Source of the DNA: Streptomyces sp. NBC_00370 | GTDB taxonomy: Bacteria; Actinomycetota; Actinomycetes; Streptomycetales; Streptomycetaceae | NCBI RefSeq assembly: GCF_036084755.1 | Contig: NZ_CP107968.1 | Location: 2,734,501-2,798,500, forward strand | Direction of reading: 5' to 3' | DNA: 64,000 nt | Part shown: piece after piece, positions 17,933-27,201 of the stretch | Numbering within the stretch: the first letter of the stretch is position 1 | Layout: each line of letters starts with the position of its first letter | Made by a program: the position numbers and the translations under genes | The notes under the pieces: model-generated | What the model saw: the letters and a program-made list of their open reading frames with translations, nothing else | Database searches by the model: none | Told to the model about the DNA's origin: nothing

Positions 17933-17960
17933 GTACGGCTAAGTTGTTAGTTAGCCGTAC
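17933..17960. promoter_or_regulatory. Perfect inverted repeat upstream of MFS gene
   Basis: GTACGGCTAA at 17933-17942 and its exact reverse complement TTAGCCGTAC at 17951-17960 flank 8 bases. The site ends 9 bp before the ATG of the exporter gene and would overlap its promoter. A TetR- or MarR-type repressor is the natural reader, but no such gene is adjacent. Confidence 0.7.
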
Positions 17961-17969
17961 TATCCTTGT

Positions 17970-19430
17970 ATGCCCGAGCTCAGCCGCCGACGGCGCATGC
18001 TGGTGCTCGCGATCTGCTGTATGAGCCTGCTGATCGTGAGCCTCGACAACACCGTCCTCAACGTCGCCCTGCCGTCGATGCAGAAGGAACTGCACACCTC
18101 GGTCTCCGGACTGCAGTGGACCATCGACGCGTACACCCTGGTGCTCGCCTCCCTGCTGATGCTCTCGGGCTCCACCGCCGACCGGATCGGCCGGCGCAAG
18201 GTCTTCAAGATCGGGCTGGTCGTCTTCACCCTCGGCTCGGGGCTCTGCTCCATCGCGCCCAACCTCGAACTGCTCGTCGTCTTCCGCATGGTGCAGGCGG
18301 TCGGCGGCTCGATGCTCAACCCCGTGGCGATGTCGATCATCACCAACACCTTCACCGACCCGCGCGAGCGCGCCCGCGCGATCGGCGCGTGGGGCGGCAC
18401 CATCGGCATCTCGATGTCGGCCGGGCCGCTGATCGGCGGTCTGCTGGTGGACTCGGTCGGCTGGCGCTCGATCTTCTGGGTCAACATCCCGGTGGGCATC
18501 ACGGCGCTGATCCTGACCTGGCGCTTCGTCCCCGAGTCCCGCGCGCCGAAGCCGCGCAGGCCGGACCCGGTCGGTCAGGTGCTGGTGATCGGCCTCCTCG
18601 GCGCGCTGACCTACGCGATCATCGAGGCGCCCGCGGCGGGCTTCCTCTCGCCGCTGATCCTGACCTTCGCCTCGGTGGCGGTGCTCTCCCTGATCGGCCT
18701 GCTGTTCTACGAGCCACGGCGCTACGAGCCACTGATCGACCTGCGCTTCTTCCGCAGCGCGCCGTTCAGCGGCGCGACGGTGATCGCGGTCTGCGCCTCG
18801 GGCGCGCTCGGCGGGTTCCTGTTCCTGAACACCCTCTACCTGCAGGACGTCCGGGGTCTCACCGCGATGCACGCGGGGCTCTACATGCTGCCGATGGCGG
18901 CGATGACCTTCGTCTGCGCCCCGCTGTCGGGACGGCTGGTCGGGAACTGGGGACCGCGCATCCCGCTGCTGATCGCCGGCATCGGCATGGCGGCCAGCGG
19001 AACGCTGTTCGCCGCCTTCCACGCGGAGACGCACAACGTGCTGCTCTTCACGGGCTACGTCCTGTTCGGCATCGGCTTCGGCTTCGTGAACGCGCCGATC
19101 ACCAACACCGCGGTGTCGGGCATGCCCCGCTCCCAGGCGGGCGTCGCCGCGTCCGTCGCCTCGACGAGCCGGCAGATCGGCCAGACGCTGGGAGTGGCGG
19201 TGATCGGCGCGGTCCTGGCGTCGGGCGTCGGCTCGTCCTCGTACGCGGCGAAGTTCGCGACGGCGAGCCACCCGGCGTTCTGGATCATCACGGCCGCCGG
19301 TGTCATCGTCCTGGTGGTCGGCCTGCTGACCAGCGGTCACTGGGCCAGAGGCACGGCCCTGCGCAACGCCGAACGGCTGGATTCCCCGGACAACCAGCAG
19401 GCGGAACGCGTGCGTCACTCCGCTGCGTGA
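17970..19430 (+). CDS. MFS exporter, DHA2 (EmrB/QacA) family
   Basis: A 486-residue transporter with about 14 hydrophobic segments. The first helix carries LDNTVLNVALPSMQ, followed by motif A variant DRIGRRK in loop 2-3. These proton-driven antiporters expel drugs, antiseptics or secondary metabolites. No Shine-Dalgarno precedes the ATG at 17970, so the message may be leaderless or nearly so. A perfect 10-bp inverted repeat occupies the promoter, pointing to repressor control. The substrate is unknown. Confidence 0.9.
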   Translation: MPELSRRRRMLVLAICCMSLLIVSLDNTVLNVALPSMQKELHTSVSGLQWTIDAYTLVLASLLMLSGSTADRIGRRKVFKIGLVVFTLGSGLCSIAPNLELLVVFRMVQAVGGSMLNPVAMSIITNTFTDPRERARAIGAWGGTIGISMSAGPLIGGLLVDSVGWRSIFWVNIPVGITALILTWRFVPESRAPKPRRPDPVGQVLVIGLLGALTYAIIEAPAAGFLSPLILTFASVAVLSLIGLLFYEPRRYEPLIDLRFFRSAPFSGATVIAVCASGALGGFLFLNTLYLQDVRGLTAMHAGLYMLPMAAMTFVCAPLSGRLVGNWGPRIPLLIAGIGMAASGTLFAAFHAETHNVLLFTGYVLFGIGFGFVNAPITNTAVSGMPRSQAGVAASVASTSRQIGQTLGVAVIGAVLASGVGSSSYAAKFATASHPAFWIITAAGVIVLVVGLLTSGHWARGTALRNAERLDSPDNQQAERVRHSAA

Positions 19431-19488
19431 CCTCATCACGCGTATGGGTGACTGCGCTCGGGGCGGGCGCGGGGCCAAGATCGCTTGC

Positions 19489-20685
19489 ATGACATCCTCC
19501 CTGATCCGCCGCGCGTCCGTCGCCGCGCTGATGCTGGCGACGACGGTGGCCCCCGCGGTGGCGGCCCAGTCCCACGACACCGCCGGACGGTCCGCCGCCG
19601 CACGGTCCGCCGCCGTACGGCCCGCCCTCGGGGCGCAGGCCCGGTTGCTGGGCGAGAAGATCGTTCCGCGCAAACTCGACTTCCAGGACACGACCGTTGG
19701 CGGGCTGTCCGGCATCGACCGGAATCCGTGCACGGGCGAGTACGCCATGATCAGCGACGACCGCTCGAACCTGCAGCCCGCCCGCTTCTACACCGCGCGG
19801 ATCAGGGTGGACGGCGCCGGGGTGCACTCCGTCGACTTCACCGGCACCCACCCGTTCCGCCAGCCGGACGGCTCGGTCTACCCGCCGGCCAGCACCCGCG
19901 ACGGCAAGGCCGTGGACCCGGAGGAGATCCGGGTGGACCCGCGGAGCTGCCGCTACTGGTGGGCGCAGGAGGGTGACCGGCCCACGTCGGCGAGCGATCC
20001 GGTGATCCAGCCGTCGATCCAGTTCGCCGACCGCTCAGGCGGCTACCGCGGCCGGCTGCCGCTGCCGCCCAACTACGAGGTCACGATGGAGGACCGGGGC
20101 CTGCGGCGGAACAAGGCCGTCGAGGCGATCACCTTCGGGGCCGGCGACCGGGTGCTGACCAGCGCGGTCGAGGGCCCGCTGCTCCAGGACGGCCCGGAGC
20201 CCACCCTGGACCACGGCGCGCTGGTCCGCGTCACGCAGCAGAGCCGCAGGGGCCGGGTGCTGGGGCAGTTCACGTACCCCATCGAGAAGATCTTCGCCGC
20301 GTCCGACCCGTCCAGCCCGTGGGGCCCGGACACCGGCGTGCCCTCGATCCTCGCCTTCCCTGACGACCCCAGCCGCTATCTCGTCCTCGAACGGAGCTGG
20401 GTGGCGGGCTCGGACTACAAGATCCGCGTCTACGACGCCACCACCCGCGGCGCGACCGACGTACGGGACATCGACTCCCTGGCGGGGCAGCGGGTCGTCC
20501 CGATGCGCAAGAAGCTGGTCGCCGACTTCGACGACCTGGGGCTGTCCACGGTCGACAACACCGAGGGCATGACCTGGGGCCCCACCCTGCCGACCGGCGA
20601 ACGGACCCTGGTCCTGGTGAGCGACGACAACTTCGCCGACGACGCGGTCACCCAGATCGTCGCCCTGGGCATCAGCACCCGCTGA
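19489..20685 (+). CDS. Secreted esterase-like phytase-family protein
   Basis: The protein has 398 residues with a signal peptide cut after about AVA (residue 27). The rest matches the phytase-like esterase family: repeated beta segments with GGLSGIDRNPCTGEYAMISDDRS near the start, NKAVEAITFG in the middle, and NTEGMTWGPTLPTGERTLVLVSDDNF at the end. Acidic residues in the SDDRS and SDDNF loops probably bind calcium. Family members are thought to be secreted phosphoesterases, but few are characterised. The ATG at 19489 gives the proper signal sequence. Confidence 0.82.
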   Translation: MTSSLIRRASVAALMLATTVAPAVAAQSHDTAGRSAAARSAAVRPALGAQARLLGEKIVPRKLDFQDTTVGGLSGIDRNPCTGEYAMISDDRSNLQPARFYTARIRVDGAGVHSVDFTGTHPFRQPDGSVYPPASTRDGKAVDPEEIRVDPRSCRYWWAQEGDRPTSASDPVIQPSIQFADRSGGYRGRLPLPPNYEVTMEDRGLRRNKAVEAITFGAGDRVLTSAVEGPLLQDGPEPTLDHGALVRVTQQSRRGRVLGQFTYPIEKIFAASDPSSPWGPDTGVPSILAFPDDPSRYLVLERSWVAGSDYKIRVYDATTRGATDVRDIDSLAGQRVVPMRKKLVADFDDLGLSTVDNTEGMTWGPTLPTGERTLVLVSDDNFADDAVTQIVALGISTR

Positions 20686-20715
20686 GCGGAAGACAGCAGC
20701 CGCGCGGCTCCCGGT

Positions 20716-21594
20716 TCAGGCGTTCTGGTGCTCCTTCCCCGCCTTCAGCAGCAGGTCCTGGAGCTCGATCAGACGCAGTCGCGTCTCCTCGTCCACGGGG
20801 ACGTAGCTGACCATCCGGGAGCCGTTGCGGGGGCCCAGCCAGAGGCTGGTCTGGGTCATGTTCAGCGGGCCGACCCTGGCGTTGATGAACTTCTTGGTCT
20901 TGGCCGGGTTGCCCATCACCTCGTGCCGCTCCCAGATCTCGCAGAACTCCGGCGACGCCGCCTGCAGACGGCTCAGCATCGTCTTCCAGGCCGGGTCCGT
21001 GAGGTGTTCCGCCATGTCCGCGCGGAACCGCGCCGTCATCAGCCGGCTCGACTCCTCGCGGTTGGCGATCGACGCCCGCCAGTCGTCGTTCGTGAACGCC
21101 AGCCACAGGCAGTTGCGGTCCTCGGGCGGCAGGGCGTCCAGGTCGCACATCAGCGAGCCGTAGGCGCGGTTGTACGCGAGGACGTCGTAGCGGCTGTTCT
21201 GGATACAGGCCGGGTACGGGTCGAGCTGCGTCAGCATCTCCCGCAGCGCCGGAGTGATCGTCGGGCACGCCGTCCCCGGCGCCGGGTCGACCGCGCCCGC
21301 CAGCGCGAAGAGGTGCGCGCGCTCGCTCGGGTCGAGGAGCAGCGCGCGGGCCACCGCGTCCAGGACCTGGGCCGAGACCTGGATGTCACGCGCCTGCTCC
21401 AGCCACGTGTACCAGGTGACCCCCACGGCCGACAGATGCGCGACCTCCTCGCGGCGCAGGCCCGGGGTGCGGCGCCGCCTGCCGCGCGGCAGGCCGACCT
21501 GTTCGGGGACGACGCGCTCGCGCCTGCTGCGCAGGAACTCCGCGAGTTCGTGCCGACGTACATCCGGTTCCTGCGCACGCACGCTCGTCGTCAT
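20716..21594 (-). CDS. XRE-type regulator with MmyB-like ligand domain
   Basis: The protein has 292 residues. An N-terminal helix-turn-helix contains RRRTPGLRREEVAHLSAVGVTWYTWLEQ. The MmyB-like domain from about residue 100 has YDVLAYNRAYGSLM and a conserved C-terminal half with VGPLNMTQTSLWL. This family is large in Streptomyces and often sits beside an oxidoreductase or exporter that it controls. Here the divergent neighbour is an MFS exporter 101 bp away. Fatty-acid or amphipathic ligands have been proposed for the domain; none is shown here. Confidence 0.9.
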   Translation of the reverse strand: MTTSVRAQEPDVRRHELAEFLRSRRERVVPEQVGLPRGRRRRTPGLRREEVAHLSAVGVTWYTWLEQARDIQVSAQVLDAVARALLLDPSERAHLFALAGAVDPAPGTACPTITPALREMLTQLDPYPACIQNSRYDVLAYNRAYGSLMCDLDALPPEDRNCLWLAFTNDDWRASIANREESSRLMTARFRADMAEHLTDPAWKTMLSRLQAASPEFCEIWERHEVMGNPAKTKKFINARVGPLNMTQTSLWLGPRNGSRMVSYVPVDEETRLRLIELQDLLLKAGKEHQNA

Positions 21595-21626
21595 TCCCCC
21601 AGCCTGCCTCGGCCGGCGGGTCATTG

Positions 21627-21668
21627 CCAGGTACTGCTTCTACCAGGATAAAGACACTCTGGTACCAG
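21627..21668. promoter_or_regulatory. Operator-like CTGGTACCAG cluster in divergent promoter
   Basis: The gap between the MmyB-type regulator and the MFS exporter contains the perfect palindrome CTGGTACCAG at 21659-21668. Related half-sites lie upstream (CCAGGTAC at about 21628 and TACCAGG at about 21641). GATAAA between them could be a -10 element for the exporter. Binding by the adjacent regulator is inferred. Confidence 0.6.
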
Positions 21669-21695
21669 GGTGCGAGCAGGACGATCGTCGTCCAG

Positions 21696-23153
21696 GTGAG
21701 TAGAACATCCGCATCCGCGTCCGTCACTTCCTCCGAGGCCACCACCGAAGCCCCCGTCATCCACCACCACGGCTCCGTCCTCGGCGCCCTCGGTCTGTTC
21801 ACCGTGCTGCTCGGCGCCTCACTCCCGCTGATCGACTTCTTCATCGTCAATGTCGCCCTGCCCACCATCGACCACGACCTCGCCGCGGGCCCCGCCCTGC
21901 TGGAGCTGGTCGTCGCGGGCTACGGGCTCTCGTACGCCGTGCTGCTCGTCCTCGGCGGGCGGCTCGGGGACATGTTCGGCCGCCGGCGGCTGTTCATCGC
22001 CGGGATGGCGGCCTTCGGCCTCACCTCGCTCGCCTGCGGACTCGCGCCGAGCGCCTGGGCCCTCGTCGGGGCGCGCGTCGCGCAGGGCGCCGCAGCGGCG
22101 CTGATGCTGCCGCAGGTGCTCGCCACCATCCACTCGGCGACCTCGGGTCCGCGCCGGGCCAAGGCGCTCAGCATGTACGGCGCGACGGCGGGCCTCGCGA
22201 TGGTCGTCGGGCAGATCCTCGGCGGGGTACTGGTCGCCGCCGACATCGCGGGATCCGGCTGGCGGGCGATCTTCCTCGTGAACGTACCCGTCGCGGTCGC
22301 CGGCGTGCTGCTCGCCGTCCGTACGGTGCCTGAGACCCGCTCGCAGCGGCCCGCGCCCATCGACGTACCGGGAACACTGCTGCTCGCCGCCACGCTGTCG
22401 ACGCTGCTCGCACCGCTCACCGAGGGCCGGGCCGCGGGCTGGCCGGTGTGGACCTGGGTCTCGCTCGGTCTCTTCCCCGTCGCCGCGCTCGCCTTCCTCG
22501 CCGTCGAGCGGCGGGCCGACCGGCAGGGCCGTACGCCGCTGGTGCCGCCGAGCCTGTTCGAGATCGTGCCGCTGCGCCGGGGGCTCGCGCTCGTCGTGCC
22601 CTTCTCGATCGGCTTCGGCGGGTTCATGTTCGTCATCGCCGTCGCCCTCCAGCAGGGCCTGGGCATGGGCGCTGTCGCGTCCGGTGTGGCGCTGGTGCCG
22701 CTCGCCGCCACCTTCTTCGTCGCCTCGCTGGCGGGCCCCCGGCTGGTACGGCGGTACGGCAGCCTGGTGGTCACCGCCGGCGCGCTGATCCAGGCCGTGG
22801 GTATCGCGCTGCTGGCCTTCACGGTGTGGCACGACTGGTCGTCCCTCGACGCCTGGGCGCTGCTGCCCGGCACCGCGATCGCCGGTTTCGGCCAGGGGCT
22901 CCAGCTCCCGGTCATCTTCCGCATCGTGCTGTCGGAGATCCCGGCCGAGCGGGCCGGGGTGGGCAGCGGCGTGATGGTCACGACGCAGCAGTCCGCGCTT
23001 GCGCTGGGCGTGGCGACGCTGGGCTCGCTCTTCCTGAGCCTGGCCGCCGGGTCGGGGATGCGGGACGCCCTGGCCGTGACGCTGCTCGTACAACTGGGCG
23101 CCGTCGTCCTCACGTTGCTGCTGAGCCTGCGGCTGCCCCGCGCCGTCGGCTGA
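21696..23153 (+). CDS. MFS exporter, DHA2 family
   Basis: A transporter of about 485 residues with 13-14 helices: DFFIVNVALPTIDHDL in helix 1 and GRLGDMFGRRRLF as motif A. The GTG at 21696 is the nearest start before the cytoplasmic N-terminus; no good ribosome site is visible, and the frame is open further upstream through the promoter palindrome. The divergent MmyB-type regulator probably represses it. The gene ends just before a strong bidirectional terminator. Confidence 0.87.
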   Translation: MSRTSASASVTSSEATTEAPVIHHHGSVLGALGLFTVLLGASLPLIDFFIVNVALPTIDHDLAAGPALLELVVAGYGLSYAVLLVLGGRLGDMFGRRRLFIAGMAAFGLTSLACGLAPSAWALVGARVAQGAAAALMLPQVLATIHSATSGPRRAKALSMYGATAGLAMVVGQILGGVLVAADIAGSGWRAIFLVNVPVAVAGVLLAVRTVPETRSQRPAPIDVPGTLLLAATLSTLLAPLTEGRAAGWPVWTWVSLGLFPVAALAFLAVERRADRQGRTPLVPPSLFEIVPLRRGLALVVPFSIGFGGFMFVIAVALQQGLGMGAVASGVALVPLAATFFVASLAGPRLVRRYGSLVVTAGALIQAVGIALLAFTVWHDWSSLDAWALLPGTAIAGFGQGLQLPVIFRIVLSEIPAERAGVGSGVMVTTQQSALALGVATLGSLFLSLAAGSGMRDALAVTLLVQLGAVVLTLLLSLRLPRAVG

Positions 23154-23179
23154 CGCGGCGCCGTGCGGATGAACGACAT

Positions 23180-23214
23180 GGGGCCCGGATCACCACCTCG
23201 GTGATCCGGGCCCC
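23180..23214. terminator. Bidirectional terminator, 15-bp perfect stem
   Basis: GGGGCCCGGATCACC and its exact complement GGTGATCCGGGCCCC flank a 5-base loop. It lies 26 bp after the MFS stop and 22 bp after the stop of the convergent small gene, so it serves both. Confidence 0.9.
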
Positions 23215-23236
23215 ACTCGGCTTGCGAAAAGGCCGG

Positions 23237-23455
23237 TCAGTCTTCTGTCGTCGCGGCAGGCGCCTCGGGCGACTCCTGCTCCTCGCCGGCCGGGTGGCCG
23301 GCCCGCTCGCGCATCTTGCGCAGCAGTTCCTGCTTGTTCTCGTCGGCGGCCTTACGGTCGGCGTTGCGCGCCGGGCCGTTGCCCTGCTGTTCCGCGCGGG
23401 ACAGCTTCTTACGCTGTCCGCCCACGCCGAGGAGGTTGTTCCGGCTCTTGGCCAC
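23237..23455 (-). CDS. Small basic protein, DUF6243-like
   Basis: A 72-residue protein with the start AKSRNNLLGVGGQRKKLSR, a Lys/Arg/Glu-rich helical middle and an acidic tail rich in Pro and Glu. The look is that of the small actinobacterial family listed as DUF6243. GGGAG sits 6 bp before the GTG at 23455, a clear ribosome site that rules out the much longer open frame. It is strongly charged and has no membrane segment. The function is unknown. Confidence 0.75.
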   Translation of the reverse strand: MAKSRNNLLGVGGQRKKLSRAEQQGNGPARNADRKAADENKQELLRKMRERAGHPAGEEQESPEAPAATTED

Positions 23456-23528
23456 GGGGTTCTCCCGAACTGATGAGAAGTGATCTGCGGATTCGTCGGC
23501 GAGGGGGCGGTCGGTGACCGCCGCGCTC

Positions 23529-23567
23529 TCACTCGTAGATCTGGAAGAACATGCCCGTGATACGCAT
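23529..23567 (-). CDS. Possible 12-residue leader peptide
   Basis: A short frame codes for MRITGMFFQIYE, with G/C-ending codons nearly throughout and a TGA stop, 74 bp upstream of the DUF6243-like gene on the same strand. No Shine-Dalgarno is visible. It may be a leader peptide or chance. Confidence 0.25.
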   Translation of the reverse strand: MRITGMFFQIYE

Positions 23568-23616
23568 GGTTGTGACGCTACCACCGCCCGGACCGGCGGC
23601 GTTACCGGTTTATCCG

Positions 23617-23823
23617 TCAGCCGGTCGTCGGGTCCACCGTCGCCTGGTGCGCCTCCGCGAGATGTTCCTCGGCCTTCAGCCACGGCAGGAACTGCACGCT
23701 CTTGCTCCAGTCGCAGGTGTCACAGCTCAAGGTCCGCTGCACGCCCGCCTTTTCGACCCGGACCACATGTTCACGCCCGTGCTGGTCCCATCTGCTGACC
23801 TTGCTGCTCGTCGTGGACGCCAT
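23617..23823 (-). CDS. Small conserved protein with CxxC
   Basis: A 68-residue protein beginning MASTTSSKVSRWDQHGREHVV, with LSCDTCDWSKSVQFLPWLKAEEHLAEAH. The CDTC pair plus two histidines (EEHLAEAH) make a plausible C2H2-like zinc site. AGGAGG lies 4 bp before the ATG at 23823; the ATG at 23826 is only 1 bp away and less likely. The function is unknown. It lies between the glyS terminator and the DUF6243-like gene. Confidence 0.7.
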   Translation of the reverse strand: MASTTSSKVSRWDQHGREHVVRVEKAGVQRTLSCDTCDWSKSVQFLPWLKAEEHLAEAHQATVDPTTG

Positions 23824-23861
23824 CATGCCTCCTGTTGACGCGTACACACCCCAGTCTGCAA

Positions 23862-23898
23862 CGAAGCCCCCGGCTCCGTAACGGAACCGGGGGCTTCG
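23862..23898. terminator. Terminator after glyS
   Basis: CGAAGCCCCCGG pairs exactly with CCGGGGGCTTCG (12 bp), with a further CCG/CGG pairing inside the loop. It lies 38 bp beyond the glyS stop on the minus strand. Confidence 0.85.
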
Positions 23899-23936
23899 AG
23901 CCGCGACCGTGATCTGCCGGGGTTACCGGCGGAAGG

Positions 23937-25319
<1,383 letters not shown>

Positions 25320-25482
25320 GGTGCTCTCTTCATTACGACGGCGACGAACGGCGAATGCTTCAGATTAGCGGCGGGCGCACCCCTCGGATCAAATCGGTTG
25401 CGCACGACGGCGCCACAACGCCGCCACAACCGGCTTTTCCGGCACCGAAACCGGCGTTGTTGACAACCGTTATCGTTTTTGT

Positions 25483-25497
25483 TGAAAATGACTGTCA
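25483..25497 (+). promoter_or_regulatory. Zur box in front of znuA
   Basis: TGAAAATGACTGTCA is a near-perfect 7-1-7 match to the actinobacterial Zur box (TGAAAATGATTTTCA). It overlaps the start of the binding-protein gene. A perfect TTGACA lies at 25460-25465, and the segment after it (25461 onward) shows a weaker second Zur-like sequence. Zinc-loaded Zur would shut off znuACB from here. Confidence 0.87.
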
Positions 25498-26429
25498 TGA
25501 ACGCACGCCGTCCCCGACCTCCGGCCCGCCTGCGGCTGATATCCGGCGCCGGTCTGGCGGGTGCCCTCGCCCTCGGCCTGGTCGCGCTGTCCGGCTGCGG
25601 CGCCCCGGGGAAGGGAACGGCCGACATCGTGGACGGCAGGAGCGGCGGCAAGCTGGCGGTGACGGCCTCCTTCTATCCCCTGCGGTATCTGGTCCAGCAG
25701 ATCGGCGGCGACCACGTCTCCGTCACCACCCTCACCCCGCCCGGCGTCGAACCGCACGATCTGGAACTCAAGCCCCGGGAGATCACCAGGCTCGGTGAAT
25801 CGGGTCTCGTCGTCTACCTGAAGGGCATCGCGCCCGCCGTGGACGACGCCGTGAAGGTGTCGGACGCCAAGAACGTGCTGGACGCGGCCCCCCTCGGCTC
25901 CCCGCGGAAGAACGACCCGCACATCTGGCTCGATCCCGTACGGTTCGGCAAGATCGCCGAGGGGGTCGGCGCCGCCCTGGCGAAGACGGACCCCGACCAC
26001 GCCGCCGACTACGCGACGAACACCGCCGCGCTGACCGGCCGCCTCGGCGCCCTCGACACCGCGTACCGGCAGGGCCTCGCCCACACCGCCACCAGGACCT
26101 TCATCACCACCCACGCGGCCTTCGGCTATCTCGCGCAGCGCTACGGACTGCGCCAGGAGGCCATCGTCGGGATCGACCCGGAGTCGGAGCCGAGCCCGGC
26201 CCGGGTGAAGGACCTGGGCGACGTCGCCGCGCGTGACCATGTCGGCACCGTCTTCTTCGAGACGCTCGTCAGCGACAAGCTCGCGAAGACGATCGCGGGC
26301 AACTCGGGGCTGCGGACCGACGTCCTCGACCCGGTCGAGGGAATCACGGACCAGTCCAAGGGCGCTGACTACATCGCAGTCATGCGGTCCAACCTCGTCG
26401 CGCTGCGCACGGCGCTGGGAGCGAAGTGA
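25497..26429 (+). CDS. znuA: Zinc ABC transporter binding lipoprotein
   Basis: A cluster A-I metal-binding protein of 310 residues with lipobox LSGC (Cys34). The expected ligands are His87 in VEPHDLEL, His142 in PHIWLDP and His206 in TTHAAFGYL, with an acidic fourth ligand near the C-terminus. There is no long His-rich loop between the first two ligands. The ATG at 25497 coincides with the end of the Zur box; an ATG at 25488 is also in frame. The gene overlaps znuC by GTGA. It captures zinc outside the cell and hands it to the ZnuB channel. Confidence 0.93.
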   Translation: MNARRPRPPARLRLISGAGLAGALALGLVALSGCGAPGKGTADIVDGRSGGKLAVTASFYPLRYLVQQIGGDHVSVTTLTPPGVEPHDLELKPREITRLGESGLVVYLKGIAPAVDDAVKVSDAKNVLDAAPLGSPRKNDPHIWLDPVRFGKIAEGVGAALAKTDPDHAADYATNTAALTGRLGALDTAYRQGLAHTATRTFITTHAAFGYLAQRYGLRQEAIVGIDPESEPSPARVKDLGDVAARDHVGTVFFETLVSDKLAKTIAGNSGLRTDVLDPVEGITDQSKGADYIAVMRSNLVALRTALGAK

Positions 26430-27199
26430 ACGTGAGTCACCCGGATACGGATACCGACCTCGCCGCGGCCCCGGCCATCTCGGTACGCGGCGCCATCGCG
26501 TCCCTCGGGTCGCGGCCCGTGCTGCGCGGTGTCGACCTGACCGTGCGGCGCGGCGAGGTCGTCGCGCTGCTCGGTGCCAACGGCTCGGGCAAGTCGACGG
26601 CCGTGCGGTCGGTGGTCGGGCTCGTACCGCTCACCTCGGGCGAGGTGTCCCTCTTCGGCACCCCGCTGGGCCGCTTCGGCGACTGGGCCCGCGTCGGATA
26701 CGTACCGCAGCGCACCACGGCAGCGAGCGGCGTGCCCGCCACGGTCAGGGAGATCGTCGCGTCGGGCCGGCTGTCGCGCGGGAAGCTGCGCAGGCCGGGC
26801 AAGGCGGACCGGGCGGCGGTACGGCGGGCCATCGAGCTCGTCGGGCTCGGCGACCGCGCCAAGGACCCGGTCGACGCGCTCTCCGGCGGCCAGCACCAGC
26901 GGGTGCTGATCGCCAGGGCGCTCGCGGCCGAACCCGAGCTGCTGATCATGGACGAGCCGATGGCCGGCGTCGACCTGGTCAGCCAGCGGATCCTCGCGGA
27001 GACGCTGCGCGCGCAGGTGGCGGCCGGTACGACCGTCCTGCTGGTCCTGCACGAACTCGGCGCCCTGGAACCCCTGATCGACCGTGCGGTGACGCTCAGG
27101 GACGGCTCTGTCGTCCATGAAGGGCCGCCACGGCGCGACGACCAGAGCTGCCACCCCGTCGCGGCCGGCGAGCCGCTCCGCACCGGACTGCTGAGCTGA
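26426..27199 (+). CDS. znuC: Zinc ABC transporter ATPase
   Basis: A 257-residue ATPase: Walker A GANGSGKS at 50-57, Q-loop VGYVPQRTT, signature LSGGQHQRVLIARAL, Walker B LLIMDEPMAGVD and the switch His in LVLHELGAL. It overlaps znuA by four bases; a GTG at 26432 is an alternative start with better ribosome-site spacing. It powers zinc import through ZnuB. Confidence 0.94.
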   Translation: MNVSHPDTDTDLAAAPAISVRGAIASLGSRPVLRGVDLTVRRGEVVALLGANGSGKSTAVRSVVGLVPLTSGEVSLFGTPLGRFGDWARVGYVPQRTTAASGVPATVREIVASGRLSRGKLRRPGKADRAAVRRAIELVGLGDRAKDPVDALSGGQHQRVLIARALAAEPELLIMDEPMAGVDLVSQRILAETLRAQVAAGTTVLLVLHELGALEPLIDRAVTLRDGSVVHEGPPRRDDQSCHPVAAGEPLRTGLLS

Positions 27200-27201
27200 T
27201 C

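Noticed and set aside
17889..19748. A 619-codon minus-strand frame opposite the first MFS gene
   Set aside because: The plus strand codes a complete 14-helix transporter there; the minus frame has no motifs.
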